Part shown: piece by piece, positions 25,676-33,597 of the stretch
How the letters are laid out: each line of letters opens with the position of its first letter
Numbering within the stretch: the stretch's first letter is position 1
NCBI GenBank assembly: GCA_944386225.1
Contig: CALXAH010000002.1
Span: 1-64,000, forward strand
DNA length: 64,000 nucleotides
Direction: 5' to 3'
Source of the DNA: an uncultured Gemmiger sp.
GTDB taxonomy: Bacteria; Bacillota; Clostridia; Oscillospirales; Ruminococcaceae
Notes under the pieces: generated by a model
Told to the model about the DNA's origin: nothing
Seen by the model: the letters and a program-made list of their open reading frames with translations, nothing else
The model's database searches: none
Made by a program: the position numbers and the translations under genes

Positions 25676-25730
25676 TTTCGACAGAAAACCCCGCCCCACG
25701 ACCGGTTAGGCCGCGGAAAGCGGGGTTTCG
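25676..25730 (-). terminator. Terminator downstream of trpS
   Basis: On the minus strand AAACCCCGC (25720-25728) pairs with GCGGGGTTT (about 25685-25694) around a 25-base loop that is itself GC-rich, and the distal arm ends in TTTTC. It lies about 75 bases after the trpS stop. Confidence 0.65.
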
Positions 25731-25799
25731 ACAAGTTACGACTTGTAACATTTTTGTGAAATTCAACAGCTTGTATTTTCACTGCTGTCGAAATCCGGC

Positions 25800-26810
25800 T
25801 TACAGCTGCAGCAGGCCGATCTTTTTATACACCTTGGCAACCATGCGGTCGGCCAGACGGGCCGCCTGCTCGGCGCCCTGCTTCAGCACACCGTCCACAT
25901 ACTCCTTGTCCTCCAGGATGCGCTTGTACTCGCCCTGGATGGGGGCCAAGCCCTCGATGACGCTCTGGGCCACCGCCTCCTTGAAGGCACCGTAGCCCTG
26001 GCCGGCAAACTCCTTCTCGATGGCTTCAAAGTCCTTGCCGGTAAAGACGCTGTAGATGGTCATCAGGTTGGTGACGCCGGGCTTGTCCTCCGAGGCGCGC
26101 ACCACGCCGTCGCTGTCGGTAACCGCGCGCTTGAACTTGCGCAGGATGGTGTCGGCGTCGTCGGTCATGAGCACAAAGCTGTTGGCGTTGGTGTCCGACT
26201 TGCTCATCTTCTTGTCCGGCTCCTGCAGGCTCATGATCTTGGCGCCCGCCTTCAGAATATAGGGTTCCGGCATGGTAAAGGTGGGGCTGTACAGACCGTT
26301 GAACCGCTGGGCAATGTTGCGGGCCAGTTCCAGATGCTGTTTCTGGTCGATGCCCACCGGCACCAGGTCGGCGTTATAGATCAGGATGTCCGCCGCCATG
26401 AGCACCGGATAGGTGAACAGACCGGCGTTCACGTTGTCGGGGTGTTTGGCACTCTTATCCTTGTACTGGGTCATGCGGCTCAGCTCGCCGAACTGGGTGC
26501 AGCAGCTCAGGGCCCAGCTCAGCTGGGTGTGAGCGGGTACATGGCTCTGCACAAACAGCAGGCTGCGGGCCGGGTCGATACCGGCCGCCAGCAGCATGGC
26601 CGCCGCCTCGCGGGTGTTGCGGCGCAGCTTGGCCGGCTCCTGCCGCACGGTGAGGGCGTGCAGGTCAGCGATCATATACAGGCACTCGTGCTCCTCCGTC
26701 TGCAGGGCGCCCCAGTTGCGCACCGCCCCCACATAGTTGCCCAGTGTAAAGGTGCCGGTGGGCTGGATGCCGGAAAGAATGCGCTTTTTGCGCGGCAGTT
26801 GTTCACTCAT
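25800..26810 (-). CDS. trpS: Tryptophanyl-tRNA synthetase
   Basis: A class I aminoacyl-tRNA synthetase charging tRNA-Trp. The HIGH-type motif is GIQPTGTFTLGNYVGAVRNW at the N-terminus and the KMSKS loop is PDKKMSKSDTN at about residue 201. Blocks such as MADILIYNADLVPVGIDQKQHLEL are diagnostic of TrpRS. Length (336) is normal. It has its own promoter, whose -35 overlaps the stop codon of the preceding gene. Confidence 0.98.
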   Translation of the reverse strand: MSEQLPRKKRILSGIQPTGTFTLGNYVGAVRNWGALQTEEHECLYMIADLHALTVRQEPAKLRRNTREAAAMLLAAGIDPARSLLFVQSHVPAHTQLSWALSCCTQFGELSRMTQYKDKSAKHPDNVNAGLFTYPVLMAADILIYNADLVPVGIDQKQHLELARNIAQRFNGLYSPTFTMPEPYILKAGAKIMSLQEPDKKMSKSDTNANSFVLMTDDADTILRKFKRAVTDSDGVVRASEDKPGVTNLMTIYSVFTGKDFEAIEKEFAGQGYGAFKEAVAQSVIEGLAPIQGEYKRILEDKEYVDGVLKQGAEQAARLADRMVAKVYKKIGLLQL

Positions 26811-26866
26811 TGTTGATGCCTCATTTCTTTTAAGGGCGCAGGTGCGTCCGAAGATACTTACTTTGT

Positions 26867-26894
26867 ATTATAGCGGCTCGCCGGGCACTGTCAA
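26867..26894 (-). promoter_or_regulatory. Promoter of trpS
   Basis: TTGACA (26889-26894) and TATAAT (26867-26872) on the minus strand, perfect hexamers with a 16-bp spacer. The -35 includes the TGA stop of the upstream SGNH-like gene. I see no T-box leader in the short 5' region. Confidence 0.85.
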
Positions 26895-27994
26895 GACACC
26901 TCCGCCAGCAGCAGCGGATTGGCTCCCGGCTGCAGGGCTGCGTTCAGATATTCGGTGTCGATCAGCCCCGCCAGCGTCTCACTCTGCTGCGCCAGTTCCA
27001 GGGTCAGCCGGGCATAGACCCGGTCCCCGCCGTGGTAGCCGTCGACGTATTCGTCGTCGGAGGTTTCGGGCATATAGCTGAAATCATACACCTCATAGCC
27101 GTAGGGCTCGCAAAGTTCGTTCAGAATTTTAGGGATCCAGTCAAAATAGCCGTACTTGCCGGTTTCTTCCATCCGTTCCCACACGCTGGGGGCGTAAGGC
27201 GGGATGATCAGCACCACCTCGATCTGATGCTCATTGCACCAGGCCAGCAGCTGTTCCACCTTTTCGGTGCTGACAGGGTAGACATACTCGGCAGGCTCGA
27301 ACCGGTTGATGCCCCGCAGGATCCGGTCATAGGTATCGTGGAAGCCCACGTCGGTGCCTTCCTCCGGGTAATCCATCAGACGGCCGTAATCGTAGCTGCC
27401 GTCGGCGTTGTAGCCGCTTCCCCGCCCCACGGCCGCCATGCCGTACACATTGGGATGGGAGGCGAACACATCCCGCAGGGAATATTTGCCCTGGGCCCAG
27501 TCCCGCATGGCGCTGAACAATGCCTTGGTGGCGTCAAACTCATAGTGCCCGTAATCGAATGCCTGGGGCATCCCGCCGGTGCCGGTCCAGGCCTGGTTGA
27601 ACAGGTACTGGTCCATGACCATGATCAGCTTGTCGGGCAGGGATTCTTCCGGCAGGTTTTCCAGAAAGAACTGGAACTCATTGATATAGCCCGCGCCGCC
27701 GCCCGCGTTGTAAAAGCTGTCGGTGGTAAAAAACTCGCTGTGGAACTGCATCGACCGGCTGGTGCCCAGCACCAGCAGATCCGCCGCTTTGGCGCCGGCC
27801 ACCAGATGTTTGTAGTACCGGGTGTTGTCCCGGTAGGCAAGGCCGAAAAAAGCGGGCTCGCCATTCATGACCATTTCGGTGATCTGCTCCTCGGTGTACC
27901 ATTCGCCGCTGGCATACACCGCCAGCCCGAACACCCCGCACACCGCCAGCACCGGCACGAGAAACAGCGCCACCACTGCCAGAAACCGTTTCAT
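26891..27994 (-). CDS. SGNH-like partner of an MBOAT acyltransferase (AlgJ/AlgX or DltD analog)
   Basis: A 367-residue exported protein with one N-terminal membrane anchor (residues 4-26). The likely nucleophile block is LLVLGTSRSMQF (the GDS-like Ser) and the distal D-x2-H is DGYHGGDRVYARL, which together suggest an SGNH-type esterase/acyltransferase fold. The gene directly follows an MBOAT acyltransferase gene (13 bases), the usual AlgI/AlgJ-like arrangement, so the pair probably O-acetylates a cell-surface glycan outside the membrane. The acceptor is unknown; the polysaccharide cluster 5 kb away is one possibility. Confidence 0.72.
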   Translation of the reverse strand: MKRFLAVVALFLVPVLAVCGVFGLAVYASGEWYTEEQITEMVMNGEPAFFGLAYRDNTRYYKHLVAGAKAADLLVLGTSRSMQFHSEFFTTDSFYNAGGGAGYINEFQFFLENLPEESLPDKLIMVMDQYLFNQAWTGTGGMPQAFDYGHYEFDATKALFSAMRDWAQGKYSLRDVFASHPNVYGMAAVGRGSGYNADGSYDYGRLMDYPEEGTDVGFHDTYDRILRGINRFEPAEYVYPVSTEKVEQLLAWCNEHQIEVVLIIPPYAPSVWERMEETGKYGYFDWIPKILNELCEPYGYEVYDFSYMPETSDDEYVDGYHGGDRVYARLTLELAQQSETLAGLIDTEYLNAALQPGANPLLLAEVS

Positions 27995-28007
27995 GGCTCA
28001 CACCTCC

Positions 28008-29414
28008 TTAAAACGCAAAGTACACATTGGGCAGCGACTGGGCCGCGCCAAAGAACAGGGCAGCAAACACGCACAGATAGCACAGCGCTACCCGCAGCCA
28101 GGGCTTCTGCCGGGCCTGCCAGGCGCCGAAACCGTCGTTCCGGGCCAGCCAGTCCACCGCCGCGGCCAGCAGGGTAAACACGCCCAGCTGGATCAGGATG
28201 GCCGGGGTATAGCCCAGCTGGGTCAGGCTCTCCTTAAGGAACTGCAGATTGACCGACACCGGCTGCAGGATCGACCCCACCAGCCGGCAGACCTTTTTCA
28301 GACTGCCCACGGCGAAAAAGAGCCAGCCCGTATTGACCAGCAGGAAGGTAACGGCACAGCCCACAACACAGCGCAGCGGGCTGTTTTCGCCCTGTTTCAG
28401 CCGCGCCCAGGCCTGCTGCCGGGCCGGACGGGTGGCCCGGCCGATCAGCAGCCAGATCCCGTGCAGCGCGCCCCAGACCAGAAAGCCCGCGGCCGCGCCA
28501 TGCCAGACGCCGGAGGCCAGGAAGGTGGCCATGGTGGCCAGGATCAGCACCTTTGTTCCCCGCCGGCTGCCGCCCAGCGGGATATAGATATAGTCACGCA
28601 GGAACGAGGACAGGCTGATGTGCCAGCGCCGCCAGAATTCCCCCACGCTGCGGGAGAAATAGGGGCTGAGGAAGTTCTCCTGCACCCGCAGGCCCAGCAG
28701 GTTTGCCACCCCGATGGACAGCTGGGAATAGCTGGCGAAATCAAAATACAGATACAGCCCGTACCCGAACACCGACCACACAATGGCCAGGCCGTAATAC
28801 TGTTCCGGCTTATAGGCCAGCGCCCCCTGATACAGAGCGAACTGGTCGGCCAGGCAGCGCTTCAGGAACAGGCCCCAGCACAGCCGCACGCAGCCGGTAT
28901 AGGCCAGCGTCCGGTCGAACCGGGCGGGGGCTTTCAGTTGGGGCAGCAGCTCCTCCGACCGCTGGATCGGTCCGCTGGTCAGCTGGGCAAAGAAGCCCAG
29001 CCAGGCAAAGTACAGCAGCAGGCTGCGTTCCGCCGGGCGCTTGCCGCGGTATACGTCCGCCAGACAGGCGATGGTCTTGAAGCCGTAGAAGCTCAGCCCC
29101 ACCGGGGCGGCCAGTTCCGCAAAAAGGGACGGAACCGCCAGCGGCAGGTATTTACAGGCGGCCAGCGGTACCAGGCAAACCAGAATGCCCGCCCACAGAA
29201 CAAACCGGGAAGGCCGCTTTTCCAGCAATCGGCCGCACAGGTACCCTGCCAGGCAGAGCAGCAGCAGGCAAACCAGCGTGCGGGAGCCGAACATTCCGGC
29301 AAACAGCAGGTTGGCCGCCGCCAGCAGCCAGGGCCGGGCTTTTGCGGGCAGGATCCACCAGCCGGCAAACACCAGCGCCCCGAATCCGGCAAAGGAAAAT
29401 GACAAAAACTCCAT
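28008..29414 (-). CDS. MBOAT-family membrane O-acyltransferase (AlgI/PatA-like)
   Basis: A polytopic membrane protein of 468 residues. The MBOAT signature is EFWRRWHISLSSFLRDYIYIP then LGGSRRG, and the catalytic histidine is in ASGVWHGAAAGFLVWGALHG. Such proteins pass acyl groups, usually acetyl, across the membrane to a partner that acylates glycans (alginate, peptidoglycan, teichoic acid with D-Ala). No dltA or dltC is near, which argues against D-alanylation. It starts an operon with the SGNH-like gene and has its own promoter. Confidence 0.92.
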   Translation of the reverse strand: MEFLSFSFAGFGALVFAGWWILPAKARPWLLAAANLLFAGMFGSRTLVCLLLLCLAGYLCGRLLEKRPSRFVLWAGILVCLVPLAACKYLPLAVPSLFAELAAPVGLSFYGFKTIACLADVYRGKRPAERSLLLYFAWLGFFAQLTSGPIQRSEELLPQLKAPARFDRTLAYTGCVRLCWGLFLKRCLADQFALYQGALAYKPEQYYGLAIVWSVFGYGLYLYFDFASYSQLSIGVANLLGLRVQENFLSPYFSRSVGEFWRRWHISLSSFLRDYIYIPLGGSRRGTKVLILATMATFLASGVWHGAAAGFLVWGALHGIWLLIGRATRPARQQAWARLKQGENSPLRCVVGCAVTFLLVNTGWLFFAVGSLKKVCRLVGSILQPVSVNLQFLKESLTQLGYTPAILIQLGVFTLLAAAVDWLARNDGFGAWQARQKPWLRVALCYLCVFAALFFGAAQSLPNVYFAF

Positions 29415-29460
29415 GTATGTACCTCTCTATCCACATCCTGCATTGGCAAAGGACTTCTTT

Positions 29461-29489
29461 ATTATATAGGAAAAGGGCGAATTCTGCAA
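29461..29489 (-). promoter_or_regulatory. Promoter of the MBOAT operon
   Basis: TATAAT (29461-29466, minus strand) is a perfect -10. The -35 at 17 bp (TTGCAG, 29484-29489) is weak. It is back-to-back with the gltX promoter. Confidence 0.6.
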
Positions 29490-29510
29490 AGCAAAGAGCC
29501 CCGTGCCCGG

Positions 29511-29539
29511 TTGACAAGCCGCGGCGCGGCCCTTACAAT
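29511..29539 (+). promoter_or_regulatory. Promoter of gltX
   Basis: TTGACA (29511-29516), 17 bp, TACAAT (29534-29539). The start site would be about 60 bases before the ATG. Confidence 0.85.
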
Positions 29540-29604
29540 AACAGGAGAAGATCAGGCCGGGCCTTGTTCCGCCCGGGAAACCACATAAAAGGAGAAGGAT
29601 CATC

Positions 29605-31056
29605 ATGGCATCCAACACCGTCCGCACCCGTTTTGCGCCCAGCCCCACCGGCTATATGCATGTGGGCAACCTGCGCACCGCCCTGTACGCCTATCTGAAG
29701 GCCAAGAGCCAGGGCGGCACCTTTATCCTGCGCATCGAAGACACCGACCAGGGCCGCCTTGTGGAAGGCGCCGTGGACGTGATCTACGACACCCTGCGCC
29801 AGACCGGCCTGCTGTGGGACGAGGGCCCCGACGTGGGCGGCCCGGTAGGCCCCTATGTGCAGAGCGAGCGGATGGGGATGTTCCGCCAGTATGCCGAGCA
29901 GCTGGTGGAGCAGGGCAAGGCCTACTACTGCTTCTGCACCGCCGAGCGTCTGGAGCAGCTGCACGCCGACCAGAAGGCCGCCGGTGAGGCGGTGGGCCAT
30001 TACGACGGTCACTGCCGCGACCTGCCCGCCGAGGAGGTGCGCCGTCTGCTGGACGCCGGTACCCCCTACGTGATCCGCCAGAAGATGCCCCGGGAGGGCG
30101 TGACCGGTTTTGACGATGCGGTGTACGGCCACATCGAGGTGAACAACGCCGAGCTGGAGGATCAGATCCTGATCAAGACCGACGGCATGCCCACCTACAA
30201 CTTCGCCAACGTGGTGGACGACCATCTGATGGGCATCACCCACGTGATCCGGGGCAGCGAGTACCTGTCCAGCACCCCCAAGTACAACCTGCTGTACGAC
30301 AGCTTCGGCTGGGAGAAGCCGGTGTATATCCACTGCCCGCCGGTCATGAAGGACGCCCAGAACAAGCTGAGCAAGCGCAATGGCGACGCCAGCTACCAGG
30401 ATCTGATGGCCAAGGGCTATCTGAGCGCTGCGGTGCTGAACTACATCCTGCTGCTGGGCTGGAGCCCCAAGGGCGAGGAGGAGATCTTCAGCCTGGAGGA
30501 AATGGTCAAGATCTTTGACGAGAGCGGCATCAGCAAGAGCCCGGCTATCTTTGACCCGCTCAAGCTGCGGGCGCTGAACGCGGCCTACATCCGCCGGCTG
30601 AGCCCGGAGGAGTTCCGCAAGATGGCCGATCCCTGGATCGACCAGGCCGTGCATGTGGAGATCGACCGGGATCTGCTCTGCGCCAACCTGCAGCCCCGCT
30701 GCGAGGTGCTGGGCGAGATCCCCGAGCAGCTGGACTTCTTTGACGCGCCGCTGCCCTTCGGCCCCGAGATGTATGCCAACAAGAAGCAGAAAACCACCCC
30801 GGACACCGCCCGCCAGGCGCTGAGCGCCCTGCTGCCGGTGCTGGAGAATCTGCCCGACTGGAACAAGGACGCCATCTTTGAGGCCTGCAAAGCCAAGGCC
30901 GAGGAGATGGAGGTCAAGAACGGCTGGCTGCTCTACCCGCTGGGCATTGCCCTGTCCGGCAAGCAGCGCACCCCCGGCGGCGGCACCGATCTGGCCGCCA
31001 TGATGGGCCGGGAGGAAACCCTGACCCGCCTGCGCGCCGCGCTGGCCGCCCTGTAA
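29605..31056 (+). CDS. gltX: Glutamyl-tRNA synthetase
   Basis: Class I synthetase charging tRNA-Glu (and possibly tRNA-Gln in organisms that use GatCAB). The HIGH-type motif is [18 protein letters not shown], with [13 protein letters not shown] after it, and the KMSKS-type loop is NKLSKRNGD. The C-terminal anticodon-binding helical domain is present, total 483 residues, normal. A purine-rich AAAGGAGAAGG stands before the ATG. Codon use is strongly GC-biased. Confidence 0.98.
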   Translation: MASNTVRTRFAPSPTGYMHVGNLRTALYAYLKAKSQGGTFILRIEDTDQGRLVEGAVDVIYDTLRQTGLLWDEGPDVGGPVGPYVQSERMGMFRQYAEQLVEQGKAYYCFCTAERLEQLHADQKAAGEAVGHYDGHCRDLPAEEVRRLLDAGTPYVIRQKMPREGVTGFDDAVYGHIEVNNAELEDQILIKTDGMPTYNFANVVDDHLMGITHVIRGSEYLSSTPKYNLLYDSFGWEKPVYIHCPPVMKDAQNKLSKRNGDASYQDLMAKGYLSAAVLNYILLLGWSPKGEEEIFSLEEMVKIFDESGISKSPAIFDPLKLRALNAAYIRRLSPEEFRKMADPWIDQAVHVEIDRDLLCANLQPRCEVLGEIPEQLDFFDAPLPFGPEMYANKKQKTTPDTARQALSALLPVLENLPDWNKDAIFEACKAKAEEMEVKNGWLLYPLGIALSGKQRTPGGGTDLAAMMGREETLTRLRAALAAL

Positions 31057-31067
31057 ATTACCGCTTT

Positions 31068-31108
31068 GTGCCGTCCCCGGCCCTGCACCGGGGGCGGCAC
31101 TATCTTTT
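31068..31108 (+). terminator. Terminator after gltX
   Basis: GTGCCGTCCCCGG (31068-31080) pairs with CCGGGGGCGGCAC (31088-31100) over a 7-base loop, then TATCTTTT. Confidence 0.8.
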
Positions 31109-31142
31109 CGGGACAAAAATCCATAAAATGTGCCAATTGTCC

Positions 31143-31171
31143 TTGTTCTTTGCCTCCCGGTACGCTACAAT
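31143..31171 (+). promoter_or_regulatory. Promoter of the transaldolase gene
   Basis: TTGTTC (31143-31148), 17 bp, TACAAT (31166-31171), placed directly after the gltX terminator and 47 bases before the ATG. Confidence 0.65.
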
Positions 31172-31217
31172 GGAGAAAAGCGCCCGGTGTGCCGGGCAGG
31201 AAAGAGAGGCTGTTTTC

Positions 31218-31877
31218 ATGCGTTTTTTCATTGACACCGCCAATGTAGACGAGATCCGCGCCGCCAACGATATGGGCGTGATCGCGGGCGTGACCACCAA
31301 CCCCAGCCTGATCGCCAAGGAGGGCCGGGACTACGCCGAGACCCTGAAAGAAATCGCCACCATCGTGGACGGCCCCATCTCCGGCGAGGTAAAGGCCACC
31401 ACCACCGACGCGGCCGGTATGATCGAGGAAGGCCGCGCCATCTACGCCCTGGACCCGGCCCACATGGTCGTGAAGATCCCCATGACCGTAGAGGGTTTGA
31501 AAGCCATCAAGGTGCTGTCCGCTGAGGGCATCCCCACCAACTGCACCCTGATCTTCTCGGCCAACCAGGCGCTGCTGGCGGCCCGGGCGGGTGCCACCTA
31601 CGTATCTCCGTTCCTGGGCCGACTGGACGACATCAGCCAGCCGGGCATTGACCTGATCGAGAGCATCGCGGCGATCTTCGCCAACTACCCGGACATCGAG
31701 ACCCAGATCATCGCGGCCAGCGTGCGCAACCCCATCCATGTGACCGACTGCGCCCTGGCCGGCGCGGACATCGCCACCGTGCCCTACAAGGTCATCGAGC
31801 AGATGACCAAACACCCCCTGACCGATTCCGGCATTGAGAAGTTCAAGGCCGACTATGTGAAGGTATTCGGGGAATAA
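31218..31877 (+). CDS. Transaldolase, small TalC/fructose-6-phosphate aldolase type
   Basis: A 219-residue class I aldolase that moves a dihydroxyacetone unit between sugar phosphates. The N-terminus [35 protein letters not shown], the Schiff-base lysine region [45 protein letters not shown] and ASVRNPIHV are all typical of the short transaldolases. Many of these proteins are true transaldolases and some are fructose-6-phosphate aldolases; sequence reading alone does not decide. Monocistronic. It would complement the transketolase genes at 39.5-41.3 kb. Confidence 0.93.
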   Translation: MRFFIDTANVDEIRAANDMGVIAGVTTNPSLIAKEGRDYAETLKEIATIVDGPISGEVKATTTDAAGMIEEGRAIYALDPAHMVVKIPMTVEGLKAIKVLSAEGIPTNCTLIFSANQALLAARAGATYVSPFLGRLDDISQPGIDLIESIAAIFANYPDIETQIIAASVRNPIHVTDCALAGADIATVPYKVIEQMTKHPLTDSGIEKFKADYVKVFGE

Positions 31878-31898
31878 ACTGCCGCAGAAATACAGAAA

Positions 31899-31940
31899 AA
31901 CAGCCGCGAAGCGATGCGCTTCGCGGCTGTTCTGATTTTC
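31899..31940 (+). terminator. Terminator after the transaldolase gene
   Basis: A perfect 15-bp stem (AACAGCCGCGAAGCG / CGCTTCGCGGCTGTT) with a 3-base loop at 31899-31931, then CTGATTTT. Confidence 0.88.
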
Positions 31941-31944
31941 CACC

Positions 31945-32105
31945 TATCCCGCCATGGCCGTCTGCAGCCAAATCAAACCTACCGGTATGGCAGGTGGGTG
32001 CCCTGCCCCCGGGTTCATGCTCCCTTCGTCCGCCCGAAGGCGGGAGGTCTGCGATCCGCCGGGGGACCCGTGCTCCCTTTAATTGATTAGTAGGATTTTT
32101 CAGAC
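31945..32105 (+). ncRNA. Candidate structured RNA, 6S-like
   Basis: This stretch lies between a terminator and the 3' end of a convergent gene, yet it is rich in designed-looking pairings: CCCCCGG with CCGGGGG (around 32006 and 32060), an inner CCGCCC-GAA-GGCGGG hairpin, and GCAGG with CCTGC. The inner part (CATGCTCCCTTCGTCCGCCCGA, then CTGCGATCC) resembles the apical region of 6S RNA. It ends in an AT-rich run (TTTAATTGATTAG, then ATTTTT). Strand and ends are estimates. It could also be a decayed element or an unrecognised small RNA. Confidence 0.35.
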
Positions 32106-32146
32106 TGCAACAAATCGAACCGGGCAGGATGCCGTTTTGTCTGTGC

Positions 32147-32470
32147 TCAGGACTGGATATCGAAGAAGTCCTCCAGACGCTTCTCGAACTCCTTGCTTAC
32201 CTCCAGAAGTTCCTCGTCGTCCTCCACGATGTCCATGAACTCGCCTTCCTCGTCCTCGCCCACCTTCATGATCAGCATCTGCAGATCTTCGTTCAGCGAG
32301 GCCTCGTCCGCCACATAGGGCACCAGGGCCATATAGCGGGTTTCCTTGTAGTCCAGCGCGTCGATCACCTCAAAGGTATGCTCTTTGCCGTCCTCATCCT
32401 CCAGGGTGATCAGATCAGGCTCGTAATCCTCTTCCTCCGGCTGCAGGGCCGGATTGTTGGTTTCTGCCAT
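32147..32470 (-). CDS. DUF1292 family protein
   Basis: A 107-residue, very acidic protein of the DUF1292 family widespread in Firmicutes. The conserved core is DLITLEDEDGKEHTFEVIDALDYKETRYMALVPY followed by the LMIMKVGEDEEGE strand. In many genomes the family is encoded near ruvX and related housekeeping genes; function is unknown. No signal or membrane segment. It has its own promoter. Confidence 0.9.
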   Translation of the reverse strand: MAETNNPALQPEEEDYEPDLITLEDEDGKEHTFEVIDALDYKETRYMALVPYVADEASLNEDLQMLIMKVGEDEEGEFMDIVEDDEELLEVSKEFEKRLEDFFDIQS

Positions 32471-32508
32471 TCGTGTTTCCTCCGTTTCGGGGGTTATTGT
32501 CTATACAT

Positions 32509-32537
32509 AGTTTACCCTGTTTGCCCGCCGCCGTCAA
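32509..32537 (-). promoter_or_regulatory. Promoter of the DUF1292 gene
   Basis: TTGACG (32532-32537) and TAAACT (32509-32514) on the minus strand, 17-bp spacer; moderate match to the sigma-A consensus. Confidence 0.55.
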
Positions 32538-32591
32538 GCGCCCGGACAGGAACAAAAAAGTTTTGCCTGTTTTTTCTATTTTACAGCCAAG

Positions 32592-32807
32592 TATGCTATA
32601 ATAACCGGAGAGTGTCTGTTTCGCGGCGTCCCTGCGGGACAACTGAAAAAGATGGCAAATTATAGCATATCCGCTGACGCGGTATGCTATAATAGCCGCA
32701 AAGCGGCTATTATCCCTTATTTTAGATGCCCTTTTTCTCGCCCCTGCAGGGCAACCGAAAAAGATGGCAAATTATAGCATACCTGCTGACGCGGTATGCT
32801 ATAATAG
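32592..32807. repeat. Palindromic repeats each containing an extended -10 promoter on both strands
   Basis: TATGCTATAAT occurs on the plus strand at 32592-32602, 32683-32693 and 32795-32805. The last two copies each face an exact inverted copy (ATTATAGCATA at 32659-32669 and 32771-32781) across a 13-base spacer with GCTGACGCGG in common. The flanks (CTGC-GGG/GGC-AAC-GAAAAAGATGGCAA) repeat too, so about 65 bases are duplicated 112 bases apart. The first copy has lost its left arm. The last copy gives the probable promoter of the downstream cyclophilin gene. Confidence 0.85.
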
Positions 32808-32837
32808 CACCAAACTCATTTTGCGCGGAGGTATACC

Positions 32838-33563
32838 ATGCACAAATCGATCCTGCGCCTGGCCGGGCTGGCCCTGGCCGCGGGCCTGCTGCTGGCGGGC
32901 TGCGGCGGTGGCGGCGTGCTGTCCGGCGGCGTGAACCGTCCCGCCGTGGAAAGCGCTGAACGACAGTTCACCGGCCCGGCCGAGGGCGACACCATTGCCA
33001 TCTTCAACACCTCCAAAGGGGAGATCCGGGCGGTTCTGTACCCGGACGCGGCCCCCATGGCGGTGGAAAACTTTATCGGCCTTGCCCGGCAGGGCTATTA
33101 CGACGGCACCGTCTTTCACCGGGTGGTGGAAGGGTTTGCGGTGCAGGGCGGCGACGGTACCGGCACCGGGAGCGGCGGCACCTCCATCTGGAAAGGAAAT
33201 CCCTACCCGATGGAATGGAGCGACAGCCTGCATCACTACGCGGGCGCCCTGTGCGTTGCGTTCAGCCCGGAGGACGAGACCAGCGGTCTGAGCCAGTTTT
33301 ATTTTGTCCAGGCTCATCCCGGCCTTACCGAGGAACAGAAAACCCAGCTGGCCGGCGCAGGCTACCGGCAGGAGGTCATTGACGCCTATGCCGCCGCCGG
33401 CGGCCTGCCCTATCTGGACTACACCGATACCGTATTCGGCCAGATCTACGAGGGCATGAAGATTGTGGACGAGATCGCGTCGGTGGCGGTGGACGAAAAC
33501 AGCCGTCCCACCGAGGATGTGGTGCTGAACTCGGTAACCATTGAGACCTATACCGCCGGATAA
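32838..33563 (+). CDS. Cyclophilin-type peptidyl-prolyl isomerase lipoprotein
   Basis: A 241-residue lipoprotein: signal peptide with lipobox LLAGC (Cys22), then a cyclophilin domain with FNTSKGEIRAVLYPDAAPMAVENFIGLA, YYDGTVFHRVVEGFAVQGGD and SQFYFVQAHP. It would help fold exported proteins at the outer face of the membrane. The loop around residues 105-130 (GTSIWKGNPYPMEWSDSLHH) is the Trp-containing insertion typical of bacterial secreted cyclophilins. The ATG has GGAGG 7 bases upstream. Its start site would be just after the TATAAT at 32800-32805. Confidence 0.93.
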   Translation: MHKSILRLAGLALAAGLLLAGCGGGGVLSGGVNRPAVESAERQFTGPAEGDTIAIFNTSKGEIRAVLYPDAAPMAVENFIGLARQGYYDGTVFHRVVEGFAVQGGDGTGTGSGGTSIWKGNPYPMEWSDSLHHYAGALCVAFSPEDETSGLSQFYFVQAHPGLTEEQKTQLAGAGYRQEVIDAYAAAGGLPYLDYTDTVFGQIYEGMKIVDEIASVAVDENSRPTEDVVLNSVTIETYTAG

Positions 33564-33597
33564 GCACGGCGGGGAAGCAAAAAAGGAAGGAGCGTTC

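Noticed and set aside
26811-26890. T-box leader before trpS
   Set aside because: The leader from the consensus promoter is only about 55 bases, too short for a T-box, and has no T-box sequence.
31985-32080. GGGTTCATGCTCCC as a tRNA T-arm
   Set aside because: No acceptor stem, anticodon arm or D-arm can be arranged around it on either strand.
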